NCBI RefSeq assembly: GCF_006363815.1
Contig: NZ_RRYT01000023.1
Location: 3,535-67,534, forward strand
Direction of reading: 5' to 3'
From: Thermomonospora catenispora
GTDB taxonomy: Bacteria; Actinomycetota; Actinomycetes; Streptosporangiales; Streptosporangiaceae
DNA: 64,000 nt
Under the pieces are notes generated by a model. It saw nothing but the letters and a program-made list of their open reading frames with translations, searched no databases and was not told the DNA's origin. Every line of letters begins with the position of its first letter. The first letter of the stretch is position 1. The position numbers and the translations under genes are program-made. Positions 16,125-25,241 of the stretch are shown here, piece by piece.

Positions 16125-19124
16125 ATGATCTCCGACCCGTACGGGACGGCCGAGATCCGGCGGCGGGTGCTGGCCGCCTGGACGCAGTCCCCGGCCCGGT
16201 TCCGGGAGGACGCCAACGCCGAGGAGGACTACGCCCTCGGCGGCTACCGGGACCGGGTCGTCATCGAGCTGGCGCAGAACGCCGCCGACGCGGCGCTGCG
16301 CGCGGGCGTGCCCGGCCGGCTGCGGCTGCGGCTGGCCGACGGGGTGCTGACCGCCGCCAACACCGGGGCGCCGCTGGACGCCGCCGGGGTGGAGGCGCTG
16401 TCCACGCTGCGCGCCTCGGCCAAGCGCGACGAGCCGGCCGCGGCCGGGCGGTTCGGCGTCGGGTTCTCCGCGGTGGCGGCGGTCACCGACGAACCCGCCG
16501 TGCTGACCGCCGACGGGACGGCGGGGGTGCGCTGGTCCGCCCGCCGCACCCGGGAGCTGGTCGCGGCGATCCCGGAACTGGCCGAGGAGCTGAAACGCCG
16601 TGACGGGCAGGTTCCGGTGCTGCGGCTGCCGTTCCCGGCTCGCGCCGAGGAGACCGAGCCGGGGTTCGACACGGTGGTGCGGCTGCCGCTGCGCGACGCC
16701 GCCGCCCGGGAGCTGGTCCGGCGACAGCTCGCCGACGTGGGACCGGCGCTGATGCTGGCGCTGCCCGGCCTGCAGGCGGTGGAGATCGACCTCGACGGCG
16801 AGGTCCGCACGATCACCGCCGAGCACCGTGCGGACGGGACCGTGCTGATCGACGGGACCTGCTGGCGCACCGTCACCGCCGAGGGGGCCCTCGATCCGGA
16901 GCTGCTGGCCGACCGCCCCGCCGAGGAACGTCTCCGCCCCCTCTGGCGGATCCGCTGGGCGGTGCCCGCCGAGGCGCCCGCCTGGGGCGCGCCGGACCTG
17001 CCGGAGGGCGTTCCGGCGGTGCTGCACGCCCCCACGCCCAGCGACGAGCGACTGGAGATCCCCGCGCTGCTGATCGCGACGTTCCCGCTGGCCCCCGACC
17101 GGCGGCACGTCGCCCCGGGGCCGCTGACCGACTTCCTGGTCGAACGGGCCGCCGACGCCTATGTGGAGCTGCTGCGCGCCCTCCCCCCGACCCCGCGGCT
17201 GCTGTCGCTGGTCCCGCGCGGGCTGCCGGGCGGCGCGCTGGACGCGCGGCTGCGCCGGGCGATCGAACGGCGGCTGCCGGAGGCCCCGCTGCTGCCGTCG
17301 GGCGACGCGGAGGGCGCCCGGACCCGGGGCCGCGACGCGGTCGCCGTGGACGGCGGCCCGCCGCTGCTGGACCTGCTCGCCGAGGTGCTGCCGGGCCTGC
17401 TGCCCGCCGGGTGGCCCGCCGACCATCCGGCGCTGGCGACGTTGGGCGTGCGGCGGCTGCCGCTGGCCGACGTGATCGACCTGCTGTCGGCGCTGGAGCG
17501 GGAGCCGGACTGGTGGCGGCGGCTGTATGAGGCGCTGGCGGGCGGCGCCTCCGACCCGGACTCCTTGAGGGCGCTGCCGGTGCCGCTGGCCGACGGGCGC
17601 ACCGTGCGCGGCCCGCGCGGCCTGCTGATCGCCGGGGCGGGGCTGGACCCGCGGGCGCTGGAGCCGCTGGGGCTGCGGTTCGTCCACCCGCGGGCGGCGC
17701 ATCCGCTGCTGCTGCGGCTGGGGGCGGTGGAGGCCGGGCCGCGGGAGGTGCTGGCCGACCCGGCGGTGCGGGCGGCGGTCGAGGGCTCGCTGGACGCCGA
17801 GGACCCCGACGCGATCGCCGAGGCCGTGCTGGGCCTGGTCGCCGCCGCGAACCCGGAGCCCGGCGAGGAGCCCTGGCTGGCGGAGCTGGCGCTGCCCGGC
17901 GAGGACGGCGATCTCTACCCGGCCGGGGAGCTGTTGCTGCCCGGCGGCCCGCTGCGCGACGTCGTCGCCCCCGACGCCCCGTTCGGAGTGGTCGCCGCCG
18001 AGCTGGTGGAGCGCTGGGGCGGGGAGGTGCTGGAGGCCGTCGGCGTGCTGCGGAGCTTCGCGCTGCTCCGCGCCGAGGACGTCGATCTGGTGGCCGAGGC
18101 CGACGACCCGACGCTGGACCTGGACGGGGCGGAGCGGTGGGCCGAGGACGTGCTGGCCCGCCTGGGGGAGCAGGAGCTGCCGCCGCTGCTGCCGGAGCTG
18201 GTGGCCGTCCGCGACCTGGAGCTGGTCGAGGACTGGGAGGCGGTGCTGCGGCTGCTGGCCGAGCCGCCGCTGCGGCGGGCGGTGGTGGACCCGGCGCACG
18301 TGGTGCTGGGGGACGGCCGCCGGGTGCAGGTGCCCTCCTACACCGCCTGGTGGCTGCGGCGGCACCCGGTGCTGGACGGTCGCCGCCCCGCCGATCTGCG
18401 CACCGCCGACGCCGAGGAGCTGGCCGGGCTGTACGACGCGGCGCCCGAGGGGCTGGATCCGGTGCTGGCGCGGGCGCTGGGGGTCCGCCGGTCGGTGACC
18501 GAGCTGCTGGCCGAGCCCGACGGCCCGGCCGAGCTGCTGGACCGGCTCGCCGACCCCGCCCGCGAGGTGTCCCGGCCGCTGCTGCGCCGGCTGTGGGCGG
18601 CGCTGGCCGAGCGCCTCGCCGCCGGCGACGACCTCCCCGACCCGCCCGAGCGGGTCCGCGCCCTGGTCGAGGGGGTGCCGGAGGTCGTTCCGGCCGAGGA
18701 CGCCCTCGTGCTCGATGTGCCCGCCGTGCTGCCGCTGATCGCCGACCAGCCGCTGGTGATCACCGCCTATGACCGGGCCGTCGCCCTGGCCGAGGCGCTG
18801 GAGCTGGCCCTGGCGAGCGAGGAGGTCGTGGGGGAGGTCGGGTCCGCCGGAACGGTGCGTCCGGTGCCCCCGGCCGCCCTGGAGGTCCTGCCGGACGCGC
18901 CCCGGGAGTATCTGGCCCACGAGAGGCTGATCGTCGACGGGCGGGCGGTGTCCTGGTGGTACGAGGAGGAGACCGGCGAGGCGCACGCCTGCGACGCGGC
19001 CGGGCTGGCCCGCGCCCTGGCCTGGGCGGCCGGCCGCTGGTCGGATCGGCTGCTGGTGGAGGCGGTCCTGCGCGACCCGCGGGCGGCGGCGGTGACGCTG
19101 GCCGAACGCGACCTGGAGCCCTGA
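16125..19124 (+). CDS. Sacsin-N/Hsp90-like GHKL ATPase domain protein
   Basis: A 999-residue protein with a GHKL-type ATP-binding module at the N-terminus like that of sacsin and Hsp90. The N-box is IELAQNAADA (47-56), the G1-like loop is AANTGAPL (77-84) and the G2 loop is GRFGVGFSAV (108-117). The remaining 800 residues are leucine-rich and alpha-helical without a catalytic motif I recognise. It lacks the C-terminal dimerisation domain of Hsp90. The family is conserved in actinobacteria next to DUF3027, as here; function is unknown, with chaperone-like activity a reasonable guess. Confidence 0.85.
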   Translation: MISDPYGTAEIRRRVLAAWTQSPARFREDANAEEDYALGGYRDRVVIELAQNAADAALRAGVPGRLRLRLADGVLTAANTGAPLDAAGVEALSTLRASAKRDEPAAAGRFGVGFSAVAAVTDEPAVLTADGTAGVRWSARRTRELVAAIPELAEELKRRDGQVPVLRLPFPARAEETEPGFDTVVRLPLRDAAARELVRRQLADVGPALMLALPGLQAVEIDLDGEVRTITAEHRADGTVLIDGTCWRTVTAEGALDPELLADRPAEERLRPLWRIRWAVPAEAPAWGAPDLPEGVPAVLHAPTPSDERLEIPALLIATFPLAPDRRHVAPGPLTDFLVERAADAYVELLRALPPTPRLLSLVPRGLPGGALDARLRRAIERRLPEAPLLPSGDAEGARTRGRDAVAVDGGPPLLDLLAEVLPGLLPAGWPADHPALATLGVRRLPLADVIDLLSALEREPDWWRRLYEALAGGASDPDSLRALPVPLADGRTVRGPRGLLIAGAGLDPRALEPLGLRFVHPRAAHPLLLRLGAVEAGPREVLADPAVRAAVEGSLDAEDPDAIAEAVLGLVAAANPEPGEEPWLAELALPGEDGDLYPAGELLLPGGPLRDVVAPDAPFGVVAAELVERWGGEVLEAVGVLRSFALLRAEDVDLVAEADDPTLDLDGAERWAEDVLARLGEQELPPLLPELVAVRDLELVEDWEAVLRLLAEPPLRRAVVDPAHVVLGDGRRVQVPSYTAWWLRRHPVLDGRRPADLRTADAEELAGLYDAAPEGLDPVLARALGVRRSVTELLAEPDGPAELLDRLADPAREVSRPLLRRLWAALAERLAAGDDLPDPPERVRALVEGVPEVVPAEDALVLDVPAVLPLIADQPLVITAYDRAVALAEALELALASEEVVGEVGSAGTVRPVPPAALEVLPDAPREYLAHERLIVDGRAVSWWYEEETGEAHACDAAGLARALAWAAGRWSDRLLVEAVLRDPRAAAVTLAERDLEP

Positions 19125-19182
19125 CGCGCCCCCGGCCCGACGGCCGGAGCGCCGCGGACGGACCCGGCGGCGCGGGCGCGGG

Positions 19183-19518
19183 TCAGCCGCGCGGCCGGTG
19201 CTCCTCGGCGGCGGAGCGTCGGCGGACGGCCTCGTCGGTGTCGGGGCGGGGACCGGGGAGCCCTTCCCGGGAGGCGGCGCGGGCGGCGCGGCGGAGCTGG
19301 GCGGCGCGGGCGCGGTGCAGGCGCGGCAGGTACCAGTAGCCGAAGAGGCCGCAGGCGATGCCGCAGACGCACACCCACAGCCACCAGCGGGCGTCCTCGG
19401 GAAGACCGATGATCAGCAGCACCACCAGGGCGACGGCCCAGGCGACAGTGCCTGCGGCCGCGACCAGTCGGTCATCGGTCCGCAGGGGCGGAGGGTCCGG
19501 ACGCCGTGGGCTCCTCAT
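19183..19518 (-). CDS. DUF2530 small membrane protein
   Basis: A 111-residue protein with two hydrophobic segments (AAAGTVAWAVALVVLLIIG, and WWLWVCVCGIACGLFGYWYL) followed by a charged cytoplasmic tail (HRARAAQLRRAARAASREG). This matches the actinobacterial DUF2530 family. It converges with the sacsin-like gene across 58 bp. The role is unknown. The ATG at 19518 lacks a strong ribosome site. Confidence 0.8.
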   Translation of the reverse strand: MRSPRRPDPPPLRTDDRLVAAAGTVAWAVALVVLLIIGLPEDARWWLWVCVCGIACGLFGYWYLPRLHRARAAQLRRAARAASREGLPGPRPDTDEAVRRRSAAEEHRPRG

Positions 19519-19646
19519 GGCTTCAGGCTATCGAGCGGCCCCGCCCGGTCCCGGATGGGACCATGGTCCTTCAGCGCGACGTGAACTGGGAGGAAACCGA
19601 AGTCGGCGCCGATGCGACGGCGGCCGCGGGAATGAACGCGGACCGT

Positions 19647-19666
19647 AGATTGTTAGCAAAGGCAAT
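19647..19666 (+). promoter_or_regulatory. Candidate promoter/operator pocket of the MarR-MFS pair
   Basis: TAGATT (19647-19652) could be a -10 box. The overlapping TTGTTAGCAAAGGCAA has imperfect TTG...CAA ends, a plausible MarR site over the start of transcription. The call rests on composition and position only. Confidence 0.35.
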
Positions 19667-19683
19667 GACTTCTGCGAACGACC

Positions 19684-20166
19684 ATGAACAAGTCACAGCA
19701 TCCGCGCCCCGCGGCGCCGCCGGGGCGCCGTCCGGCGCTGGCCGAAGAGCTGCGCATCGCCGTCGCGCGGCTGTCGCGCCGGCTGCGGTCGGTGAGCGCC
19801 GCCGGGCAGGTCGGTCCCGACGAGCCGCCCCGGCCGACGTTGTCCCAGCTCAGCGTGCTGGCGGCCCTGGAGCGGCACCGTGCGATGACCCCGCGGGAGC
19901 TGGCCGACCACGAAAAGGTGCAGCCGCCCTCGATGACCCGCGTCGTCGCCGCCCTGGAGGAGCAGGGCCTGGTGGCGCGCTCCCCGCATCCGACCGACGG
20001 GCGCCAGGTGGTGCTGCGGTTGACGGAGCGGGGCACGACGCTGCTGGCCGAGGAACGCCGCCGCAAGGAGGCGTGGCTGTCGCAGCGCCTGCGGGAGCTG
20101 ACCCCGGAGGAACGGGAGATCCTGCGGAAGGCGGCGCCGATCCTGGACCGGCTGAGCAAGTCCTGA
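19684..20166 (+). CDS. MarR family transcriptional regulator
   Basis: A 160-residue winged-helix regulator: LSQLSVLAALERHRAMTPRELAD, recognition region VQPPSMTRVVAALEEQGLV and wing RSPHPTDGRQVVLRLTERG. It is followed directly by an MFS exporter gene, the classic repressor-efflux pairing, so it probably controls that pump. Upstream, an AT-rich pocket (TAGATTGTTAGCAAAGGCAA, 19647-19666) contrasts with the surrounding G+C and may hold the promoter and operator. No ribosome site is clear before the ATG. Confidence 0.92.
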   Translation: MNKSQHPRPAAPPGRRPALAEELRIAVARLSRRLRSVSAAGQVGPDEPPRPTLSQLSVLAALERHRAMTPRELADHEKVQPPSMTRVVAALEEQGLVARSPHPTDGRQVVLRLTERGTTLLAEERRRKEAWLSQRLRELTPEEREILRKAAPILDRLSKS

Positions 20167-20222
20167 CGGGCCCGTCCGACGACCCCTCCGAACCGGAGGA
20201 GGCGCAGGACCGGCCGGGCGGG

Positions 20223-21497
20223 ATGTTCCGCTCGCTGCGCATCCGCAACTTCCGGCTGTTCGCGGCCGGGCAGGTGGTCTCCAACACCGGCACCTGGATG
20301 CAGCGGGTGGCCCAGGACTGGCTGGTGCTGGAGCTGACCCGCGGCTCGGGCACCGCGCTCGGCATCACCACCGGCCTGCAGTTCCTGCCGCTGCTGCTGT
20401 TCGGGCTGTGGGGCGGGGTGCTGGCCGACCGGTACCCCAAGCGGCGCATCCTGCTGGCCACCCAGTCCGCGATGGGCCTGCTGGCGCTGGTGCTCGGGGT
20501 GCTGGCGCTCACCGGGACCGCCCGGGTGTGGCACGTGTACGCGCTGGCGTTCGGCCTGGGCATGGCCACCGTGATCGACAACCCGGCCCGCCAGTCGTTC
20601 GTGATCGAGATGGTGGGGCGACGGGACCTGCCCAACGCGATCGCCCTCAACAGCGCCAGCTTCAACGGCGCCCGGGTGCTGGGGCCGGCGGTGGCCGGAC
20701 TGCTGATCGCCGCGGTCGGCACCGGGCCGGTGTTCCTGATCAACGCCGTCTCCTTCGGCGCGGTGATGCTCGGGCTGATGGCCATGCGGCGGTCGGAGCT
20801 GCATCCGGCCGAGACGGTGCCCCGCGCCAAGGGCCAGCTCCGCGAGGGCCTGCGCTATGTGCGCGGACGCCGGGACCTGCTGGTGGTGCTCGCGCTGGTG
20901 GGGTTCGTGGCCACCTTCGGCATGAACTTCCAGACCACGATGGCGCTGGTGGTCAAGGAGGTGTTCGGCATCGGGGCCTCCTCCTTCGGGCTGGCCTCGA
21001 CGATGCTGGCGGTCGGCGCGGTCACCGGGGCGCTGCTGGCCGCCCGTCGCAGCCGGCCCCGGATGCGGCTGCTGCTGTCGGCGGCGCTGCTGTTCGGGCT
21101 GCTGGAGATCGCCGTCGGGCTGATGCCCGCCTACTGGTCGTTCCTGGCGCTGCTGGTGCCCACCGGCGTGGCGATGATGACGTTCACCACCGCGGCCAAC
21201 GCCACCATGCAGCTGAACGTGGCGCCGGAGATGCGCGGCCGGGTGATGGGCCTGTACATGTTCGTCTTCCTGGGCACCAACCCGCTGGGCGCCCCGCTGG
21301 CCGGCTGGGCCGCCGAGCACTTCGGCCCGCGCGCCAGCATCGTCGGCGGCGGCGTCATCGCCGCCGCGGCCGCGCTGGCGATGACCGCGCTGGCCGTCCC
21401 GCGCGGCGAGCTGCGGCGGACGCTGCGGAACGCGGTGGGGGACGCGCTGGGGAACGGGGCGCCGCGCGGCGTCCGGCTCTCCCCGCGGAAGGGGTGA
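20223..21497 (+). CDS. MFS transporter (probable drug exporter)
   Basis: A 424-residue protein. It opens with FRSLRIRNFRLFAAGQVVSNTGTW..., typical of MFS exporters related to enterobactin/macrolide-type pumps. The loop 2-3 signature is GVLADRYPKRRI, and there are about 12 hydrophobic segments. It lies immediately downstream of the MarR gene. The ATG at 20223 is 57 nt after the MarR stop and has only a weak ribosome site; an in-frame CTG overlapping that stop (20163) would allow translational coupling. The substrate is unknown. Confidence 0.88.
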   Translation: MFRSLRIRNFRLFAAGQVVSNTGTWMQRVAQDWLVLELTRGSGTALGITTGLQFLPLLLFGLWGGVLADRYPKRRILLATQSAMGLLALVLGVLALTGTARVWHVYALAFGLGMATVIDNPARQSFVIEMVGRRDLPNAIALNSASFNGARVLGPAVAGLLIAAVGTGPVFLINAVSFGAVMLGLMAMRRSELHPAETVPRAKGQLREGLRYVRGRRDLLVVLALVGFVATFGMNFQTTMALVVKEVFGIGASSFGLASTMLAVGAVTGALLAARRSRPRMRLLLSAALLFGLLEIAVGLMPAYWSFLALLVPTGVAMMTFTTAANATMQLNVAPEMRGRVMGLYMFVFLGTNPLGAPLAGWAAEHFGPRASIVGGGVIAAAAALAMTALAVPRGELRRTLRNAVGDALGNGAPRGVRLSPRKG

Positions 21498-21870
21498 CGG
21501 GGCGGCCGGCGCGCCGCCGCGTTCCGTCGGCGACCGGACGACGCCGCCGACCAGGGGCGGCGCGGGCCGCGGGAACCAACCCGCCCGGCGCCCCGTTGGT
21601 GGGATGAACGGGCGAGCGGTTCGATCCCCCGGTGGGACACCGCCGACGACGGGGGCCCGATCACGGCGCCGGCCGCGATCGCGGCCGCCCTCCCGGCCGC
21701 GCTCCGGAGCGCCGCGGCGCGGGATCCGGAGGGTTCGCCGGGGAACGGGGTGACAACGGCGCGTCTGGGCTGACAGTCTTGAGCTGCCTGGCTCTCCCCC
21801 GGCTCCCGGTATGTCCGCGGGCGGCCGGGTGGTGTGGACGAACAGGCGAACGGACGAAGGAGACGATGCC
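21498..21870. other. Intergenic stretch before the TerD genes, no gene seen
   Basis: About 370 bp, G+C-rich, likely carrying the promoter of the TerD pair. No hairpin followed by a T-run and no conserved box was recognised. Open frames are compositional. Confidence 0.5.
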
Positions 21871-22446
21871 GTGTCGGTGTCATTGCAAAAGGGCCAGCGG
21901 ATCTCGTTGGAGAAGCCCGGCGGGCAGGGCGGGCTCAGCCTGGTGCGCATGGGCCTGGGCTGGGACGCGGTCAAGAAGCGGGGATGGTTCGGCTCGCGCG
22001 AGCGCGAGATCGACCTGGACGCCTCCTGCCTGCTGTTCGCCGACGGCCGGCTCGCGGACGTGGTCTACTTCGGCAAGCTGACCAGCGACGACGGCTCGGT
22101 CCGGCACACCGGCGACAACCTCACCGGCGTCGGCGACGGCGACGACGAGTCGGTGATCGTGGACCTGACCCGGCTGCCGGTGCACGTCACCTCCCTGGTG
22201 TTCACCGTCTCCTCCTTCAACGGGCAGACCTTCAACGAGGTCGAGAACGCCTTCTGCCGGCTGGTCGACGAGACCACCGGCGCCGAGCTGGCCCGCTACA
22301 CCCTGAGCGGGGGCGGCGCGCACACCGCCATGGTGATGGCCAAGCTCTACCGGCACAACGGCGGCTGGAAGATGAACGCCATCGGCGAGCCCGCCCAGGG
22401 CCGCACGTTCCAGGACATGCTGCCGGTCATCGCCGCCCACGCCTGA
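21871..22446 (+). CDS. terD: TerD family protein
   Basis: A 191-residue protein of the calcium-binding TerD family (tellurite/stress-response 'Ter' proteins). It has the motif GLGWD (28-32), IDLDAS (47-52) and the metal-binding loop HTGDNLTGVGDGDDE (79-93), then VFTVSSFNGQTFNEVENAFC and the family C-terminus with RHNGGWKMNAIGEP. Length and motifs are normal. The GTG at 21871 follows AAGGAG at 7-8 nt. The next gene, 21 nt downstream, begins with a divergent TerD domain. Confidence 0.95.
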   Translation: MSVSLQKGQRISLEKPGGQGGLSLVRMGLGWDAVKKRGWFGSREREIDLDASCLLFADGRLADVVYFGKLTSDDGSVRHTGDNLTGVGDGDDESVIVDLTRLPVHVTSLVFTVSSFNGQTFNEVENAFCRLVDETTGAELARYTLSGGGAHTAMVMAKLYRHNGGWKMNAIGEPAQGRTFQDMLPVIAAHA

Positions 22447-22467
22447 GCGAGAAGAACCTCCCCCCAC

Positions 22468-24096
22468 ATGACCGAACTGCTGCGCGGGGCCAACGCGCCC
22501 CTGCCCTGGCGCAGGCTCGTCGCGACCGTGTCGTGCGCGGTTCCGGTCGACGTCAGCGCCCTCCTCGTCGGCGCGGACCTGAAGGCCCGCGCCGACGAAG
22601 ACCTGGTGTTCTACAACGCCCCCGAGGGCGCCGGCGTGCGCTGGTCGCAGACCACCGGCGACGGCGGGCAGCGCCTGGACCTGGACCTGGACGCGGTGCC
22701 CGCCGACGCGCACGCGGTGCTGATCGTCGTCAGCATGACCGGGCCGGTGTCGTTCGGCGCGGTGCCGCCTCCGCAGCTGCAGCTGACGGCCGACAACGGG
22801 ACCGTCCTGGCCACCTTCACCGTGACCGGGCTCGGACCGGAGAAGGCGATCTTGGGGTTCGAGCTGTACCGGCGCGGCACCGGATGGAAGGTCCGCGCCC
22901 TCGGACAGGGGTACGCGGGCGGCCTGGCCGAGCTGCTGATCACGCACGGCATCGAGGTCGACGACCCCGGCGAGCCGATGGCCCCGCCGCCGCCCGGCCC
23001 CCGGCTGGGCGCCTCCGGCGGGGACGGCGGCGCGCCGCCACCGCCGCCGCCCCCTCAGCACGGCCCCGCCTCCCACGAGGTCGGCTACGCCGAACGCTGC
23101 TGGCTGGTGTGGGAGGACGCCAGCCGGTCCCTCAAGGCGTACCGGTCGGCCACCGAGCACGCCCTGAGCATCCGCGACGACGAGGTCGTCGGACGGGTCC
23201 CGCGCGGGCGGTACGACGAGCTGATGCGGGCCGCCGCCGACCGGCTGCACGCCGACTCCGCCCACCTGGCGGGCGAGCTGGCCGGGGCCGAGGCGCAGGC
23301 CGGGGCCGAGATGTCGCCGTTCGCCGCGCCGAACTGGCTGACCTGGCAGCCGTGCCGGGACCTGGCCGAGGGGGTGCTGCTGGGCCGGCTCGGCGTCGCC
23401 GAGCTGCCCGACCTGCAGGTGCCGCTGATCCTGCCGATGCCGTGGCGGCGCGGGGTGTGGATCTCCCGCGGCGCGCTGCCCGGGGCCGCCGCGGCCTACG
23501 CCTGGTCGCTGATCACCCGGTTCCTGGCCGCGGTCCCGCCGGGACTGGCCGGGCTGGAGGTCATCGACCACGCCGGGCTGTCGGGGGCGGGATGGCTGAA
23601 CGGCTTCGACCCGATCGCGGTGCAGGGGCTGCTGGGCGGCGGGGTGGCCACCGGGCCGGCCGCCGGACAGCGGCTGCGCGGCCTGCTGGACCTGGTCGAC
23701 CTGCGCGGCGTCGGCGGCGACGAGACCGCGACCCCCGCCGGGCTGGCCCCCGGGCCGCCGGTGCGGCTGGCGGTGATCATGGACGCCGGGGCGGCGCTGG
23801 ACGGCGAGGACGCCCACCACCTGCTGCGGCTGGTGGAGAACGGGCCGCTGGTCGGCGTCCCGGTGCTGCTGGTGGAGAGCGACGCCCCGGCGAGCGAGTC
23901 GGTGCGGGCGCTGCGGGTCCGGCAGGCGTGCAACAACCTGCCCGCCACGGACGGGGCCATCGCCGACCCGTGGGTGGGCGTCGACTGGACGTTCACCCCC
24001 GACGTGCTGCCCGACGCCGGGGACGGCACCCGGGCGCCCAGTCTGTTCGCCCACGTGCTGGGGGCGCATGCGCGTGCCATCGCCTCATACGGGTAA
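22468..24096 (+). CDS. TerD-domain protein with long uncharacterised C-terminal region
   Basis: A 542-residue protein. Residues 1 to about 165 are a divergent TerD domain (VDVSALLVGADLKARADEDL, GGQRLDLDLDAVPADA and TGWKVRALGQGYAGGLAELL). Its metal loop is not the standard DNLTG form. A Pro-rich linker (about 170-205, with runs of seven prolines) leads to a C-terminal part of some 330 residues. That part has alternating hydrophobic strands such as VRLAVIMDAGAALD and GVPVLLVESDAPAS, resembling the core of an alpha/beta NTPase-like fold but without a visible Walker A. It is co-directional with terD and probably in the same operon. Function unknown. Confidence 0.8.
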   Translation: MTELLRGANAPLPWRRLVATVSCAVPVDVSALLVGADLKARADEDLVFYNAPEGAGVRWSQTTGDGGQRLDLDLDAVPADAHAVLIVVSMTGPVSFGAVPPPQLQLTADNGTVLATFTVTGLGPEKAILGFELYRRGTGWKVRALGQGYAGGLAELLITHGIEVDDPGEPMAPPPPGPRLGASGGDGGAPPPPPPPQHGPASHEVGYAERCWLVWEDASRSLKAYRSATEHALSIRDDEVVGRVPRGRYDELMRAAADRLHADSAHLAGELAGAEAQAGAEMSPFAAPNWLTWQPCRDLAEGVLLGRLGVAELPDLQVPLILPMPWRRGVWISRGALPGAAAAYAWSLITRFLAAVPPGLAGLEVIDHAGLSGAGWLNGFDPIAVQGLLGGGVATGPAAGQRLRGLLDLVDLRGVGGDETATPAGLAPGPPVRLAVIMDAGAALDGEDAHHLLRLVENGPLVGVPVLLVESDAPASESVRALRVRQACNNLPATDGAIADPWVGVDWTFTPDVLPDAGDGTRAPSLFAHVLGAHARAIASYG

Positions 24097-24171
24097 CCCA
24101 CCCTCACGACCCACGACGACCGCCGCGCCCCGGCCGAGAGGCCCCGTGGACGCGCCCCTTCGGAACCGCCC

Positions 24172-24732
24172 ATGAGGTTGTTCGCAGCGCTGCTGCCCCC
24201 GCCGGATGTGCTGGAGGAGCTGGACCGGCTGCTCGAGCCGTACCGATCCGCCTGGCCCGACCTGCGGTGGGTCGACCGCGACCTGATGCACATCACGCTG
24301 GCGTTCTACGGCGAGCTCGACGAGCGGACCACCGATCGGCTGCTGCCGCGGCTGGAACGCGCCGCCGGACGGTATCCCGCGATCGAGCTGTCGTTCGCCG
24401 GGGCCGGGGCGTTCCCCGGCGGCGCGCACGCCCGGGTGCTGTGGACCGGCGTGTACGGCGACCGGGGGGTGCTGAGCCGGCTGGCCGCCTCGGTGAACGC
24501 CGCCGGTCGCCGCGCCGGCGTCCGGCTGAGGGAGTACAGGGGGTTCCGCCCGCATGTGACGCTGGCCCGCAGCCGCCGCCCCATGGACCTGCGGCCGCTG
24601 GTGGAGGAGCTGTCGGCGTACGCGGGGGCGACCTGGACCGCCGACGCGCTGCACCTGGTGCGCAGCCATCTGCCCGGCGGACGCGACCGGCGGCTGTGGT
24701 ACGAGCCCGTCCACCGCTGGCCGCTGCGCTGA
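24172..24732 (+). CDS. thpR: RNA 2',3'-cyclic phosphodiesterase (2H family)
   Basis: A 186-residue 2H phosphoesterase. Both catalytic HxT motifs are present: HITLAF (H40, T42) and HVTLAR (H128, T130). The spacing and the start MRLFAALLPPP match ThpR/LigT proteins, which open 2',3'-cyclic phosphates at RNA ends. No strong ribosome site precedes the ATG. The substrate in vivo is not known from sequence. Confidence 0.93.
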   Translation: MRLFAALLPPPDVLEELDRLLEPYRSAWPDLRWVDRDLMHITLAFYGELDERTTDRLLPRLERAAGRYPAIELSFAGAGAFPGGAHARVLWTGVYGDRGVLSRLAASVNAAGRRAGVRLREYRGFRPHVTLARSRRPMDLRPLVEELSAYAGATWTADALHLVRSHLPGGRDRRLWYEPVHRWPLR

Positions 24733-24770
24733 CCTCGGCCGCCTCGAGGAGCGGGGATAAACTTGCAACT

Positions 24771-24784
24771 GAAGTGTTAACTTC
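24771..24784. promoter_or_regulatory. Candidate operator, GAAGT-GTTA-ACTTC
   Basis: An AT-richer pocket (24755-24785) holds a possible -10 (TAAACT) and an inverted repeat with 5-nt arms, just upstream of the gene at 24834. Its position downstream of the putative -10 suggests a repressor site. Confidence 0.35.
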
Positions 24785-24833
24785 GCTGGGGCGCCCCACC
24801 GTGGCCGCAGTGCCGGACGAGGAGGTGGACCCG

Positions 24834-25241
24834 ATGATCGCACTGCCGCACGCCCTGCCGACCGCGCTGCGCAAGACCCGGACCGCCGCCGAGTACGTGC
24901 ATCGGCACGCGGCCGGCCCGCTGGCCCGCGAGCGCGCCGCGGAGGTCCTGCAGGCCGTGAACGCCTACGAGGCCCACCCGTCCTCGGCGGCCGCCCCCCT
25001 GCTGCTGACCGACCTGCTGACCGCGATCGTCGAATGCGTCGGCCCGGCCTGGCTGAAGGTCAACGCCGACGACCCCGACATCGCCCGCTTCACCGCCCTG
25101 ATCGACCGGACCCGGGACGAGACGGCCCAGCCGCCCGCCGACGTCGACCTGGACGAGCTCCTGGCCGCCGTGCTGTGGGCCCGGCACGGTCCGGGCGGTG
25201 CGGCCGAGCCGAACGGGTCGGCCGCACCGGGCACCGCCTGA
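24834..25241 (+). CDS. Hypothetical protein, all-helical
   Basis: I do not recognise this 135-residue protein. It is rich in Ala and Leu and looks helical (TALRKTRTAAEYVHRHAAG, LLLTDLLTAIVECVGPAWL), with an acidic stretch near the C-terminus (DVDLDELLAAVLWARH). There is no signal peptide or membrane segment. A strong ribosome site (GGAGGTGG) 5 nt before the ATG and the regulated-looking upstream region support it being real. Confidence 0.7.
   Translation: MIALPHALPTALRKTRTAAEYVHRHAAGPLARERAAEVLQAVNAYEAHPSSAAAPLLLTDLLTAIVECVGPAWLKVNADDPDIARFTALIDRTRDETAQPPADVDLDELLAAVLWARHGPGGAAEPNGSAAPGTA

Noticed and set aside
15573-18986. 1137-codon minus-strand frame opposite the sacsin-like gene
   Set aside because: Gln/Arg/Gly/Pro-rich antisense shadow caused by G+C-rich third positions; the plus strand has clear GHKL motifs.
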